Source: Chitinophaga sp. Ak27
GTDB taxonomy: Bacteria; Bacteroidota; Bacteroidia; Chitinophagales; Chitinophagaceae
Assembly: GCF_012726295.1 (NCBI RefSeq)
Contig: NZ_JABAOB010000011.1
Coordinates: 186,001-250,000 of the forward strand
Length of the DNA: 64,000 nt
Reading direction: 5' to 3'
Made by a program: the position numbers and the translations under genes. The notes beneath the pieces were generated by a model. That model saw nothing but the letters and a program-made list of their open reading frames with translations. It was not told the origin of the DNA and searched no databases. Shown piece after piece: positions 34,162 through 43,352 of this stretch (positions are counted from its first letter, which is position 1; each line of letters starts with the position of its first letter).

Positions 34162-37100
34162 TTAGAAAGACAATTGCGCACCCAGTATCACTTTCTTGTT
34201 CTGAGGGTATGCCATACGATCCATACCGGTGTTGAGTACGGAGGCTCTGCCTATTTCCGGGTCCAGCCCACTGTAGTGGGTAAGCGTTAACAGGTTTTGT
34301 CCGCTGGCAAACAGGCGCAGCTTTTGTATTTTATAACGACCCAGGATGCTTTGGGGGAACGTATAACCCAGCTGGATCGTTTTCATCCGCAGGTAGTTGC
34401 CATTTTCCAGGAAGCGGGTAGATTCGCGGGCATTCCTGTTAGGGTCGCCCAATACGGCACGTGGTATATTTGTATGGGTATTATCTGGTGTCCAGGCATT
34501 TAAGGTGGTGGTGAGGAAATTACGGCCGGCGTCCATGCCTTCCAGCTCGAAGCGGTTACCATTGTAGATTTTGTTGCCGCTTACCCCTTGCAGGAACAGT
34601 ACCAGGTCGAACCCTTTGTAATTGAGTGTGATATTGAATCCATATTCCAGTTTAGGGAAGCCTGATCCCTGGTAGGTTTTATCATTTTCATCGATCACGC
34701 CGTCTCCATTGGTATCTTTAAACCGGATATCGCCTGCTTTGGCGGCAGGTTGCAGGCGATCGCCCGCTTTATTTTTGTAGTTGGCTGCTTCAGCATCTGA
34801 CTGGAATATGCCATCTGCTTCATACAGGTAAAACGCCCCTACTTCTTTGCCTACACGGGTTTGGTTGGCAATATGGTCCGCACCGAATTTCAGACCTGTA
34901 CCATATAACGTCTGCCCTTCGTTGGCCAGTGTTACCACTTTATTTTTCACGCTGCTAAGCGTACCGGTGAGACTGTATTGGAGGGCGTTTTCGTGTTTGC
35001 TGTATGTAAACTCAAGTTCCCATCCCCGGTTGCTGATTTTACCTACGTTCAGCGTAGGGTTATTTACGCCGGAAGAAGGGGGTACTTCTTTGGTGATCAG
35101 CAAGCCATCTGTTTTATTGTTAAACACGTTGAAAGATCCGCTCAGTCTATTTTGCAGCAGGGCGAAGTCGACGCCTATATTGGAAGAACGGCTGGTTTCC
35201 CAGTGCAGCTCGCGGCCCAGCAGGTCCTGCCCGATGATACCGGTCCATGGCGTGCTGCCGCTCCCCTGTACATAGCCGCCTAACCAGGTATTGTCGACAT
35301 ACATGAGATTCAGGTGATCATAAGGCAGCAATGCTTCTTCTGTTCCCAGTTCACCATAGCTGGCGCGCAATTTCAACATATCCAGCCAGCTGATAGTGTT
35401 CATAAAGCTTTCTTTCTGGATATTCCATCCCAGGGCTACAGAAGGGAATACGCTGTAGCGTTTGGCCAGGTCGAATTTGGAGGAGCCATCTCTTCTCACG
35501 GATACCTGGATCATGTATTTATCATCGTAGGCGTAGTTGATGCGACCGAGGGTAGACAGGCGTACATATTTTGTTTTGCTGCCTCCGGCGCCGAAAGTCC
35601 CTCCCAATGCGCCGTCCATGGTAACGAAAGACGGATCCAGGAATCCGCCGGGCACTGTTTTTTCAACCAATTGCCCGTCCTGTATAGTACGTACAATAGT
35701 TTTACCATCGGCTGTAACGTTCAGCCAATCGCTGGTAGTTTCCTGTGCTGTGTAGCCCGCGAGTACATTGAGCGCGTGTTTTCCTTTATTGAAATCGTAG
35801 TAAAGCAGGTTTTCCATTAGGCGTTGCCGGTTGTTGGCGCGCTGGTTATAGAGATAAGCATAGGGTACGGCGCCATCGTTGGCATTGATCCGGACAGCGG
35901 GTCGGAAAGCGAAATCAAAGTTGTTGGCATTTACCAGGTTGAGGTTCGTTACCGCTTTCAGCCCCTTCCATAGATCAAGGGTTAGGCGGGTGTTTACGTT
36001 GAAATACTGGGTAGTGTTGTATGATTGGAAATAATGATCGGCGCCTACGGGATTCTGGTATTTAGGCAACCCGTTTACCGTTAAGCCATATCCGTATTTT
36101 TCACTGCTGTCGAGCACCGGGAGCAAAGGCGACTGAAAATAAGCTTCCCGGAGGGAAAATTTCTGTACCTGCGTTTTAGTCTCGGAGTAGGTCAGGTTAG
36201 CTTCTACCGTTAAAATACCTTTTTTGTATTCATTGCGGGAGCGTACTGTTTTCTTTTTAAAATCAGATCCGATGAAATTACCTTTTTCATTGGTAATATC
36301 TCCACTGAGGGCATAGGTAATATAATCGCCTCCACCGCGCAGGTTGAGGTTATAGTTTTCTGCGTTACCCTGTTGGGAGATTTCATCCTGCCAGTTGGTA
36401 TTAACGCCGGTATTCTTGGTCACGTAGGCGGGCAAATTGCGGCCGGCATTCTGATACATCATTTTGAGTACCGATTTATATCCGTCGGCATCCAGGAGTT
36501 TGTATTTACTGGTAGGGCTTACCAGGCCGTAGTAGGCGTTGAAGTCGATCACCGGTGCGCCTTTCTTCCCTTTTTTGGTGGTGATGATCACTACGCCGTT
36601 GGCACTGGAGGAACCATAAATAGAAGCTGCGGCGCCATCTTTCAGCACTTCCATGGACGCGATGTCGTTATTGCTCAGGTAAGTGGGATCGCCGGGAGAG
36701 CCATCGATGATGAAGAGTGGCCGGTGGTTACCAAATGTGCTGAGGCCGCGGATGCGTACATCGGCCATGGCGCCGGGCTGGCCGCCAGTGCTGGTAACAG
36801 ACAGGCCGGCTACTCTTCCCTGGAGGGCGTCTACCGGGTTGTTGGTAGCCATGTTCTGGATAGCGGAGCCTTTTACGGAAGAGATGGCGGCGGTAACGTT
36901 ACCTTGTTTTTGCGTACCATATCCCACTACTACCACCTGGTCCAGTACTTTCACAGATGCCTGCAGGGTGATGCTGATATCGTTACGGCCACCCACGGCA
37001 ACTTCCTGAGGTTCATAGCCGATGTAGGCAATTTCAAGTACAGCATTTTCCGGTACGCCGGCGAGCTTAAACTTTCCGTCTTCTGTGGTGAAAGTACCTT

Positions 37101-37560
37101 TGTTGCTGCCTTTTACCTTAATGGTGGCGCCGGGAATCAGCTCGCCGGTGGCGGCCTTTACGATACCCTGCAGCTCGTGCTCCTTTTGCTGTTCCACATT
37201 GGTTACCGCTGGCGGCACAGGGGCGCGTTTTACCAGGATCATGTCGTTGGTAACCCGGTATTCAAGGCCTGCGGCGGCGCAGATATCTTTTAACAGTGTT
37301 TCTACCGTACGTACTTTTTTGTCGATAGAAAATTTGGCGGTACGTTCCAGGTCATCGCGGTTATAAGAGAATTTTAACGCGGTATTTTTCTCCAGGTAGC
37401 GAAGCGCGTTGAGTACACTCGACTGAGAAAATCCTATTTCGACTTTATTTTTTAGCCCCTCGGGTATCTGTACCCACGACAGTAAACATACCGCCAGCGC
37501 AATACAGCACACACGCCGGGTTATACTCTTGTAATGACAAGAGATGCTTTGCTTTCTCAT
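34162..37560 (-). CDS. SusC/RagA-family TonB-dependent transporter with STN domain
   Basis: 1132 residues: signal segment, STN domain (about 38-110), carboxypeptidase-regulatory-like domain (about 128-210), TonB-box-like VLDQVVVVGYGTQ, plug (about 225-340) with the KKGKKG segment, and a barrel ending in Phe. As with the other STN-bearing SusC in the window, an anti-sigma gene lies directly upstream (51-base gap). It imports oligosaccharide across the outer membrane and reports it to FecR. Confidence 0.93.
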   Translation of the reverse strand: MRKQSISCHYKSITRRVCCIALAVCLLSWVQIPEGLKNKVEIGFSQSSVLNALRYLEKNTALKFSYNRDDLERTAKFSIDKKVRTVETLLKDICAAAGLEYRVTNDMILVKRAPVPPAVTNVEQQKEHELQGIVKAATGELIPGATIKVKGSNKGTFTTEDGKFKLAGVPENAVLEIAYIGYEPQEVAVGGRNDISITLQASVKVLDQVVVVGYGTQKQGNVTAAISSVKGSAIQNMATNNPVDALQGRVAGLSVTSTGGQPGAMADVRIRGLSTFGNHRPLFIIDGSPGDPTYLSNNDIASMEVLKDGAAASIYGSSSANGVVIITTKKGKKGAPVIDFNAYYGLVSPTSKYKLLDADGYKSVLKMMYQNAGRNLPAYVTKNTGVNTNWQDEISQQGNAENYNLNLRGGGDYITYALSGDITNEKGNFIGSDFKKKTVRSRNEYKKGILTVEANLTYSETKTQVQKFSLREAYFQSPLLPVLDSSEKYGYGLTVNGLPKYQNPVGADHYFQSYNTTQYFNVNTRLTLDLWKGLKAVTNLNLVNANNFDFAFRPAVRINANDGAVPYAYLYNQRANNRQRLMENLLYYDFNKGKHALNVLAGYTAQETTSDWLNVTADGKTIVRTIQDGQLVEKTVPGGFLDPSFVTMDGALGGTFGAGGSKTKYVRLSTLGRINYAYDDKYMIQVSVRRDGSSKFDLAKRYSVFPSVALGWNIQKESFMNTISWLDMLKLRASYGELGTEEALLPYDHLNLMYVDNTWLGGYVQGSGSTPWTGIIGQDLLGRELHWETSRSSNIGVDFALLQNRLSGSFNVFNNKTDGLLITKEVPPSSGVNNPTLNVGKISNRGWELEFTYSKHENALQYSLTGTLSSVKNKVVTLANEGQTLYGTGLKFGADHIANQTRVGKEVGAFYLYEADGIFQSDAEAANYKNKAGDRLQPAAKAGDIRFKDTNGDGVIDENDKTYQGSGFPKLEYGFNITLNYKGFDLVLFLQGVSGNKIYNGNRFELEGMDAGRNFLTTTLNAWTPDNTHTNIPRAVLGDPNRNARESTRFLENGNYLRMKTIQLGYTFPQSILGRYKIQKLRLFASGQNLLTLTHYSGLDPEIGRASVLNTGMDRMAYPQNKKVILGAQLSF

Positions 37561-37611
37561 AACGTCAGAAAGTTTATAGTTTAGAATGGAATAGCAGCCT
37601 TGCTGCGCTCA

Positions 37612-38604
37612 CTATTGGTTGATAAATAACTCGTTTTTGGAGATATTAATTTTAAGATTAGTGATGTAAGTAATAGAGGCAATCACCTCTGGTAAAGACT
37701 TGTTCATGAACTGGCCATTGAAATGAATAGCCTGATAATTGCGGGGTGCTACATGCACCTTAACACCGTACCAATACTCCAGTAAGCTGGCTATTTCCTG
37801 GAGGGAAGCATCTTTAAATAACAATCGTCCACTGCGCCAGTCCGATTCCCTTGCAGCATCAAATGTGCCGGCAATCAGCCTTCCCCGGCTCGTTGTCACC
37901 TTTTGTCCCGGCAACAGTGCCGCTGCCGCATTGTTGGCTGCTACGTTCACTTTCCCGGATAGCAATGACACCTGCACATTGTTTTCAAAAAGATAGGCCC
38001 TTACTTTAAACACCGTGCCCAGTACCTGTACAGTAGCCTGCCCGGCGGTTACCGTAAATGGGCGTTTGTCATCTTTCTGTACATCATACAACGCCTCGCC
38101 TTGCAGGATCAGGTGGCGTTCCTGCTGATTAAAGCTGGCAGGGACTTTTAATGTACTGTTGCAGTTCAGGATCACCGTACTCCCGTCTGCCAGTATTACC
38201 TGTTTACGAACACTATCCGCGTGGTACGTGGTATACGCCATGGCGGCGGTGCTATGCGCGGTGCGCGGTTGTTTTTTCCACAACCATGCGCCAACGATAG
38301 CCCCTGCAAACATAGCTGCCGCGGCCACATACGGCAGGTAGTTTTGCCGGCGTTTTCCATGGACACGGTCCGTTTCAATCATTGCGCGAAGCTTGTTGAA
38401 TTCTTCCTGCTTCTCGGAAGCGTTGAGTCGTACCCCCAGGCGCAGCACCCATTCCCTCGCCTTCTCCGTTTCTGGCCGTTTATGAGGGTTCCGTGCAATC
38501 CAGTCGTTCCAAAAAGCAACATCTTCGTCGTTACTCTGCAGACAGTAACGTACAAAGGATTCGTTCAGCATAAAATCTTCCGCCATGAAGGCCTGTAGGT
38601 TCAT
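37612..38604 (-). CDS. FecR-family anti-sigma factor
   Basis: 330 residues: N-terminal cytoplasmic region, a transmembrane helix at about 89-109 (YLPYVAAAAMFAGAIVGAWL), the FecR periplasmic domain (about 130-235) and a DUF4974-type C-terminal domain. It partners the sigma factor 61 bases upstream and the STN domain of the SusC below it. Unlike the first locus, I do not find the GGACCA-N14-CGTC motif in its upstream gap. Confidence 0.92.
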   Translation of the reverse strand: MNLQAFMAEDFMLNESFVRYCLQSNDEDVAFWNDWIARNPHKRPETEKAREWVLRLGVRLNASEKQEEFNKLRAMIETDRVHGKRRQNYLPYVAAAAMFAGAIVGAWLWKKQPRTAHSTAAMAYTTYHADSVRKQVILADGSTVILNCNSTLKVPASFNQQERHLILQGEALYDVQKDDKRPFTVTAGQATVQVLGTVFKVRAYLFENNVQVSLLSGKVNVAANNAAAALLPGQKVTTSRGRLIAGTFDAARESDWRSGRLLFKDASLQEIASLLEYWYGVKVHVAPRNYQAIHFNGQFMNKSLPEVIASITYITNLKINISKNELFINQ

Positions 38605-38665
38605 GAATTGCCCGTTTAATGTAAAGAGGACCGGTACTTTTCTTTTTTACTAAAGAAAATGAAAA

Positions 38666-39331
38666 TTATTTTACTAAATACCACAGCAAGGTGAGTGACA
38701 AGAAGGACAAAATCCTGCGAAGCTGTACCATAGCGGTATGCAGGGTATTATAAATAGTACGTACAGAGGCGGAAGTTTTAAGGGATATTTCTTCCATGCT
38801 CATATTTTCATAAAAACGCAGGTGGATAAACTCTTTTTGCCTGGCTGTTAACTGTGCCAGCACCTTTTCCATTTTATGGCGTAACTGTACATCCGCCTCC
38901 ATGCCGATGAGCACGGCCTCGTAGGGCTGTTCTTCCGGCTCCTGGAACAGCTGTCCCGCATATTTGGCAGAGCGTTTATGCTCTTTGCCCAACAGTTTGC
39001 TGAGGCGGCGTTTGAAACAGATAAATATATAATTGGGGATATGATCCGGCATGATCAGCTGCTCCCGTTTCTTCCACAACTCCACGAATACATCGTTGAT
39101 GGCTTCTTTTACCATTTGCTGATCCAGCACCACGGATATTCCGTAATGATACAGGTTATCGTACAGTTCATGATAGATCTTATACAAGCCATGTTCGTTA
39201 TGTTGCTGGAATTCGGTCCAGAAAACGGCAAGGGCTTCTCCGGCAGCAGGCTTGCTGTCAGGCACAGGCAAAGGTGCTATATTTTTATGTGGAGAAGACA
39301 ATGCCACCGGGAACAGGTTATGAGCCGCCAA
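38666..39331 (-). CDS. ECF-family RNA polymerase sigma factor
   Basis: 221 residues with region 2 (VLDQQMVKEAINDVFVELWKK without its spacer) and region 4 (LTARQKEFIHLRFYENMS, then MEEISLKTSASVRTIYNTLH). The N-terminal 35 residues are a low-conservation extension. It heads the order sigma, fecR, susC, susD, GH2, GH63 and should activate the polysaccharide locus when ligand is sensed. Confidence 0.9.
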   Translation of the reverse strand: MAAHNLFPVALSSPHKNIAPLPVPDSKPAAGEALAVFWTEFQQHNEHGLYKIYHELYDNLYHYGISVVLDQQMVKEAINDVFVELWKKREQLIMPDHIPNYIFICFKRRLSKLLGKEHKRSAKYAGQLFQEPEEQPYEAVLIGMEADVQLRHKMEKVLAQLTARQKEFIHLRFYENMSMEEISLKTSASVRTIYNTLHTAMVQLRRILSFLSLTLLWYLVK

Positions 39332-39399
39332 AGTATTATATTTCCCGTGAGTAACCTATGTAAAAATTAACCTCAAGTATACATATTTTAACCTGGTAA

Positions 39400-39513
39400 G
39401 CAGAAGGCAGAAAGCAAAAAGCTATTGTAGCGATCATGTATCGGATAAATATCCGGATCGATCATTCGCTACAATAGCTTTCTGCTTTCTGCTTTTTGCT
39501 TTCTGCCTTCTGC
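39400..39513. repeat. Complex inverted repeat built from GCAGAAGGC/AGAAAGC-type units
   Basis: A 23-base arm at 39400-39422 is repeated exactly in inverted form at 39491-39513. A second pair, 39418-39433 with 39466-39481, encloses an inner hairpin CGGATA-AA-TATCCG (39442-39455). The right half carries an extra insert of AGAAAGC units. The whole element could fold into a long cruciform. It begins 10 bases past the stop of the metalloprotease gene (minus strand), so it may act as its terminator. The unit structure looks more like a dispersed repetitive element. No transposase is present. Confidence 0.8.
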
Positions 39514-39522
39514 TTTCTACAG

Positions 39523-42500
39523 CTACTTCACTACCTTGGTAGTACGATGACTCGTACCATTGGAAATATCAATAATGTAAATGCCGGAGCCCAACAGCGA
39601 CAGATTATCCAGCTGTAGATAATTGTTCCCTTTCACCACCTGGTGTTGTTGTTCCTTCTGTATATAGCCATTCATATCATACATGCGTACCAGTACCATA
39701 CCCGCTACCGGCGACTGGTAGGTGATATTGATTTTATCGGTAAACGGACTGGTGGCATTCAGCCGGTTGGTATTAACATTGGCATCCTGTTTTTTAGCCA
39801 ACATGGTTCCACCGGTTACTTTGATGGTATAGTCTTCTACCTCACCCTGGTAGGAATCTACCCCACAGGGTTTCACATTGCTGCCATATCCCATCCTTAC
39901 CCGAAGCAGGGTGGCGCCGGTTTTAGCGTTAGCCGGTACAGTAATGGTTTGGGTAAACGGACCGCTGCCACGTTTCACAAATATTTTCTCCGTGGTATCA
40001 TTGAGCTGTTTGTCGCCATTCCAGTCTACCCATGCAGCCACCGAAATATCCGGCCAGTACTCCACCGCCAGGTTGATCTGCAGCTGGTAGGAGCCACCGG
40101 CGGTGACCGTAGCCGATTGGGCGGTAAAATCTTTATACCCGTCCCATTGCGAGCTGTTGTCGAGATTGGCCAGCCGTACCCGGGTAATGGTGTTGTAATT
40201 TAGCGCGGTGCTGGCAGTGCAGTAGTCCTGTACGTGTACGCTGGTGTCGGCGGTTGCAGGGGCCGATTGACCAGCTTTGATGCTGCCACCGGGCATAGTA
40301 TTGTAAGCATAGTCCATCAGCGTATAGCTGCTGCCGTTAGCCGCTACTTTAAATCTGAACCAGCCATAGAAATGTTCGCCACCGGCCGTGAAGGTAAAGC
40401 CGGCATAACCTGTTTTACCTTTCCACGTAGAATAGGTGGTGGTTACGAGGTTATGCTCATCGGGGTAAGCTCCGCCTGCTACGAAATGTGAGGTATCGCT
40501 GATAACAGTATTCAGCGCCAGCAGGGAAATGTTTTTGGTTGCGCCATCGCAAACCATGGGCTGCTGGTAGGTTTCCAGTCGCAGCTTCCCGCTGTCGGAC
40601 CATAACCCATAGGCCGCTTCCGGGATATTATCTACCAGGAAATAATACCAGTTGTTGGTGGCGTTAATTGTATACACCGTATCGTTTACGTCCACATACT
40701 TAATGGTATATGGGTCGCGGAAGCTAAGCGACAACTGTTTCTGGCTGCTGTCGGCCGGCTGTTGATTGCTAAAGGCGGCGGGCAATATATTGATGGTAAC
40801 CACGCCACTGTTGGAGGCAGCGTTACTGGCGGCACTACCGGTAAAGGCTAAACGCGCCGTGGTATTGTTCAGGGCTTTCAGCTCCACGTTTAGTCCCGCC
40901 GGCAGGTTGCTGACGGTATAGTGCGTATTACGGGTAAAGATACCGCTGCCGATAGCAAAGGTGTTACCGAGAATACCTATTTCGGCGGTATCGCTGAAGG
41001 CGCCGTTGTTAGCCAGTGTTTCGCGGAACTGCGACCGGGACCAGGAAAGCGTAGGCGCGCCGGCGTTGCCTGCGGCAATACTACCATTGGGCGCCTGGTT
41101 CCAGGCGTAGTCTTTAATTACATAGCTGCTGCCATCAGCAGCTACAGCAATACGAATCCAACCGTAACGAGGCTTGCCGTTCAGCGTAAATTTAACGCCT
41201 ATATAGGCCGTTTTGCCTGCCCATTTCGTATAGGTGTTGCTGTAAATATCGTGTTCATCAGGATAAGCGCCGCCAGCCACGAAGTTAGACGTATCGCCGA
41301 TCAGCGTATTGACAGGCAGCGGGGAGATGTTCCTGGAACTGCCTTCGCAAACGGCTGCTTTCTGATAGGTTTCCAACCGGAGTTTGCCACTGTTGAGCCA
41401 CCCGCCAAAATCACCGTCCCCCGCGTTGAAGCTGAAGTAGGTCCAGATATTTGCACTGTTAATCACAATGTCGGGAATATCGTTATACACGATCTTATAT
41501 GGATCTATGAAATGAATACCCAGGTTGATATATGGCCGGTATAACGCGCCTACACCACCCTGAATGGCAGCGTTCAGGAAAGTAACCTTTAGGCTATCGG
41601 TGCTGTTGACAGCATTATGTTGCGCAGCATTGCTGGTGAACGACAACACGGCGGTGGTATTGTTAACCACCTGTATCACCGGGGTAAGGCCAGCCGGCAG
41701 CTGTTGCACGGTGAAGTGCGTGCCCTGCACCAGGTTGCCGCTATTGAACGCAAACGTAGCACCACCCAGCAATTTGAGGGTATCGGCCATTGTGAGTGCA
41801 CCGTTATTCGCGTCGCTCTCGTTGAATAAAGTGAACCCGGGCACCAGTCGTTTGACAGAATCCTGTAATAAGGTAGCGGCGAGGTTGGCGGCCGACCACA
41901 AGTTATTTCGGTGGGCAACGGTGCTGGTCAACGCAGCCAGCATCCGGTCACTTTGCCCGACCGTAAACATCTTGGTGCAGGAGGAATAGTCCATATAGTT
42001 TTCTACGTTGGCTACCGGACCGCAAGAGTTGGCGTTGAGATTACACCCGCCATAGTTTGATAAGGTAGGAGGCGTATCGTCTACCCCATCTCCCGGTGCA
42101 TTACATCCGTTTTCAAAGGTATGTTCCAGGTTGAGAAAATGCCCTACTTCGTGGGTCAGTACCCGTTTCATATAGGGGTAACCGTTTTCGGAGCAACCTA
42201 CGCCTGGCGCCCCGAGGTAACGCCAGTTATAAACTACCCCGTCGAGGTGATTGGCCGCTACCCAGTCATCGGGCAGGTAGGTCCACCCGGAATTATTATA
42301 CACACCTTTCTGTTCTACCTCGCTAACGATCCAGATATTGAGGTATTTTTCCGACGGCCAGTAGGAAACGCTTTTCACCGCGGCGCCCGATCCATCGGGA
42401 GAACGACCATCCAGATCGTTATAGTGGTAGGTTACGCCGGTAGTCGGATTCCCCTGTGGGTCAATATCGGCGAGGCGAAAGGTAATGTGCAGGTTAGCAG

Positions 42501-42903
42501 CCAGACCTATAAAGCGGGGATCAATCTGCGAATAATCCGCATTGGCCAAGTTATAGTCCTGATTCAGGATATCCATAGCAGAGCGGATTTGTTCCATGGT
42601 TACCTTATAAGGATTTACTGGGTCGTTGACATGAAATACTACCGGGATAGTATATTGTACCGGCTGGGTAGCCAGGGTGCGTCGTTGTTCCCGCATTTTA
42701 GCTACGATGCTGCTGATATAGGCTTCTTGTTTGCGAGCAGCCTGTAAGGAGGCCGGGTGCTTTTTATACAACTCCTGCATGGCCCTGGAAGATGAACAGT
42801 GGTCGGGCGAGGGAGCCGGCGCATTTTTTTGCTGCGCCACTACACCTCCACTCACCAGGAGGCAAAGCAGTGCCGCTATTATCCGTTGAGATAACTGTGA
42901 CAT
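39523..42903 (-). CDS. Secreted M43 (pappalysin/cytophagalysin) metalloprotease with T9SS C-terminal signal
   Basis: 1126 residues: signal peptide (to about 23, VVAQQ); a metzincin domain with zinc motif HEVGHFLNLEH (251-261, Glu252 catalytic) and Met-turn ENYMDYSS about 45 residues later; two related modules of about 140-150 residues, each with SGKLRLETYQ, VAGGAYPDEH and a YGW(I/F)R segment; a GEVEDYTI domain; and a C-terminal type A sorting signal (SPFTDKINITY, GSGIYIIDI, closing KVVK). The zinc motif has Asn where most M43 enzymes have Gly (HxxN). The sorting domain predicts export through the type IX secretion system and surface or extracellular release. It is transcribed alone. Confidence 0.9.
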   Translation of the reverse strand: MSQLSQRIIAALLCLLVSGGVVAQQKNAPAPSPDHCSSSRAMQELYKKHPASLQAARKQEAYISSIVAKMREQRRTLATQPVQYTIPVVFHVNDPVNPYKVTMEQIRSAMDILNQDYNLANADYSQIDPRFIGLAANLHITFRLADIDPQGNPTTGVTYHYNDLDGRSPDGSGAAVKSVSYWPSEKYLNIWIVSEVEQKGVYNNSGWTYLPDDWVAANHLDGVVYNWRYLGAPGVGCSENGYPYMKRVLTHEVGHFLNLEHTFENGCNAPGDGVDDTPPTLSNYGGCNLNANSCGPVANVENYMDYSSCTKMFTVGQSDRMLAALTSTVAHRNNLWSAANLAATLLQDSVKRLVPGFTLFNESDANNGALTMADTLKLLGGATFAFNSGNLVQGTHFTVQQLPAGLTPVIQVVNNTTAVLSFTSNAAQHNAVNSTDSLKVTFLNAAIQGGVGALYRPYINLGIHFIDPYKIVYNDIPDIVINSANIWTYFSFNAGDGDFGGWLNSGKLRLETYQKAAVCEGSSRNISPLPVNTLIGDTSNFVAGGAYPDEHDIYSNTYTKWAGKTAYIGVKFTLNGKPRYGWIRIAVAADGSSYVIKDYAWNQAPNGSIAAGNAGAPTLSWSRSQFRETLANNGAFSDTAEIGILGNTFAIGSGIFTRNTHYTVSNLPAGLNVELKALNNTTARLAFTGSAASNAASNSGVVTINILPAAFSNQQPADSSQKQLSLSFRDPYTIKYVDVNDTVYTINATNNWYYFLVDNIPEAAYGLWSDSGKLRLETYQQPMVCDGATKNISLLALNTVISDTSHFVAGGAYPDEHNLVTTTYSTWKGKTGYAGFTFTAGGEHFYGWFRFKVAANGSSYTLMDYAYNTMPGGSIKAGQSAPATADTSVHVQDYCTASTALNYNTITRVRLANLDNSSQWDGYKDFTAQSATVTAGGSYQLQINLAVEYWPDISVAAWVDWNGDKQLNDTTEKIFVKRGSGPFTQTITVPANAKTGATLLRVRMGYGSNVKPCGVDSYQGEVEDYTIKVTGGTMLAKKQDANVNTNRLNATSPFTDKINITYQSPVAGMVLVRMYDMNGYIQKEQQHQVVKGNNYLQLDNLSLLGSGIYIIDISNGTSHRTTKVVK

Positions 42904-43299
42904 ATAAACGATTTAAACATAAGGGTAAAAGAATTCCTGCCGGTAGCAACCCGCTACCGGTAAAGCTGCTACAGCTGGTATGTTAGCTGTATGAATAAGG
43001 AGCAAAAATTCTACTTCATAAAAATGGTTTTAAGGATGAGTTGATAAATCGACGGGAAGAATTGAAGATAAGGGCTTTCGTCTGCGGGTCATAGAAAATT
43101 CAACACCGTTGATCTGATTCTGTTTTGGTTGAAACACCGTGTCCTGCAAGGACCTTCATAAACGGGAATGTGGCGCTGTTCGAATGCTGCTGTTGCACAG
43201 CGAATTTAGAATAATGTACTTGAATGGTATACGCTAAAATTGATAGCTTCTTTGCCGATATTAACCCGATATCGCTTTTTTTGTCTCTTGCCGTAACAA
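42904..43299. other. Intergenic region upstream of the metalloprotease gene
   Basis: No convincing gene on either strand. Close to the metalloprotease start is a hairpin, CCGGTAGC (42940-42947) pairing with GCTACCGG (42953-42960), lying in the likely leader of that transcript. The rest, 42961-43299, shows only short palindromes such as GTCCTGCAAGGAC (43140-43152), with no assignable role. Confidence 0.5.
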
Positions 43300-43328
43300 A
43301 AAAATCCCATACCGCAATGGTATGGGAT
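43300..43328 (-). terminator. Rho-independent terminator
   Basis: On the minus strand a perfect 10-base stem (ATCCCATACC at 43304-43313 with GGTATGGGAT at 43319-43328, 5-base loop) is followed by a T run. It lies 24 bases past the stop of the DUF885-like gene and ends the two-gene peptidase transcript. Confidence 0.85.
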
Positions 43329-43352
43329 GTATGACAGCGATTTGGCTTAATA

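Noticed and set aside
36373..37293. Long open frame (306 codons) antisense to the SusC N-terminal region
   Set aside because: It mirrors conserved SusC coding sequence and shows no family motif.
38605..38665. Possible GGACCA-N14-CGTC promoter in the second sigma-fecR gap
   Set aside because: The gap contains GGTCC followed by TTTACA, but no CGTC at the right spacing and no matching copy upstream of the sigma gene.
42961..43299. Search for a small RNA, riboswitch or gene fragment in the long gap
   Set aside because: Only short palindromes were seen; nothing matches a known riboswitch core or a coding pattern.
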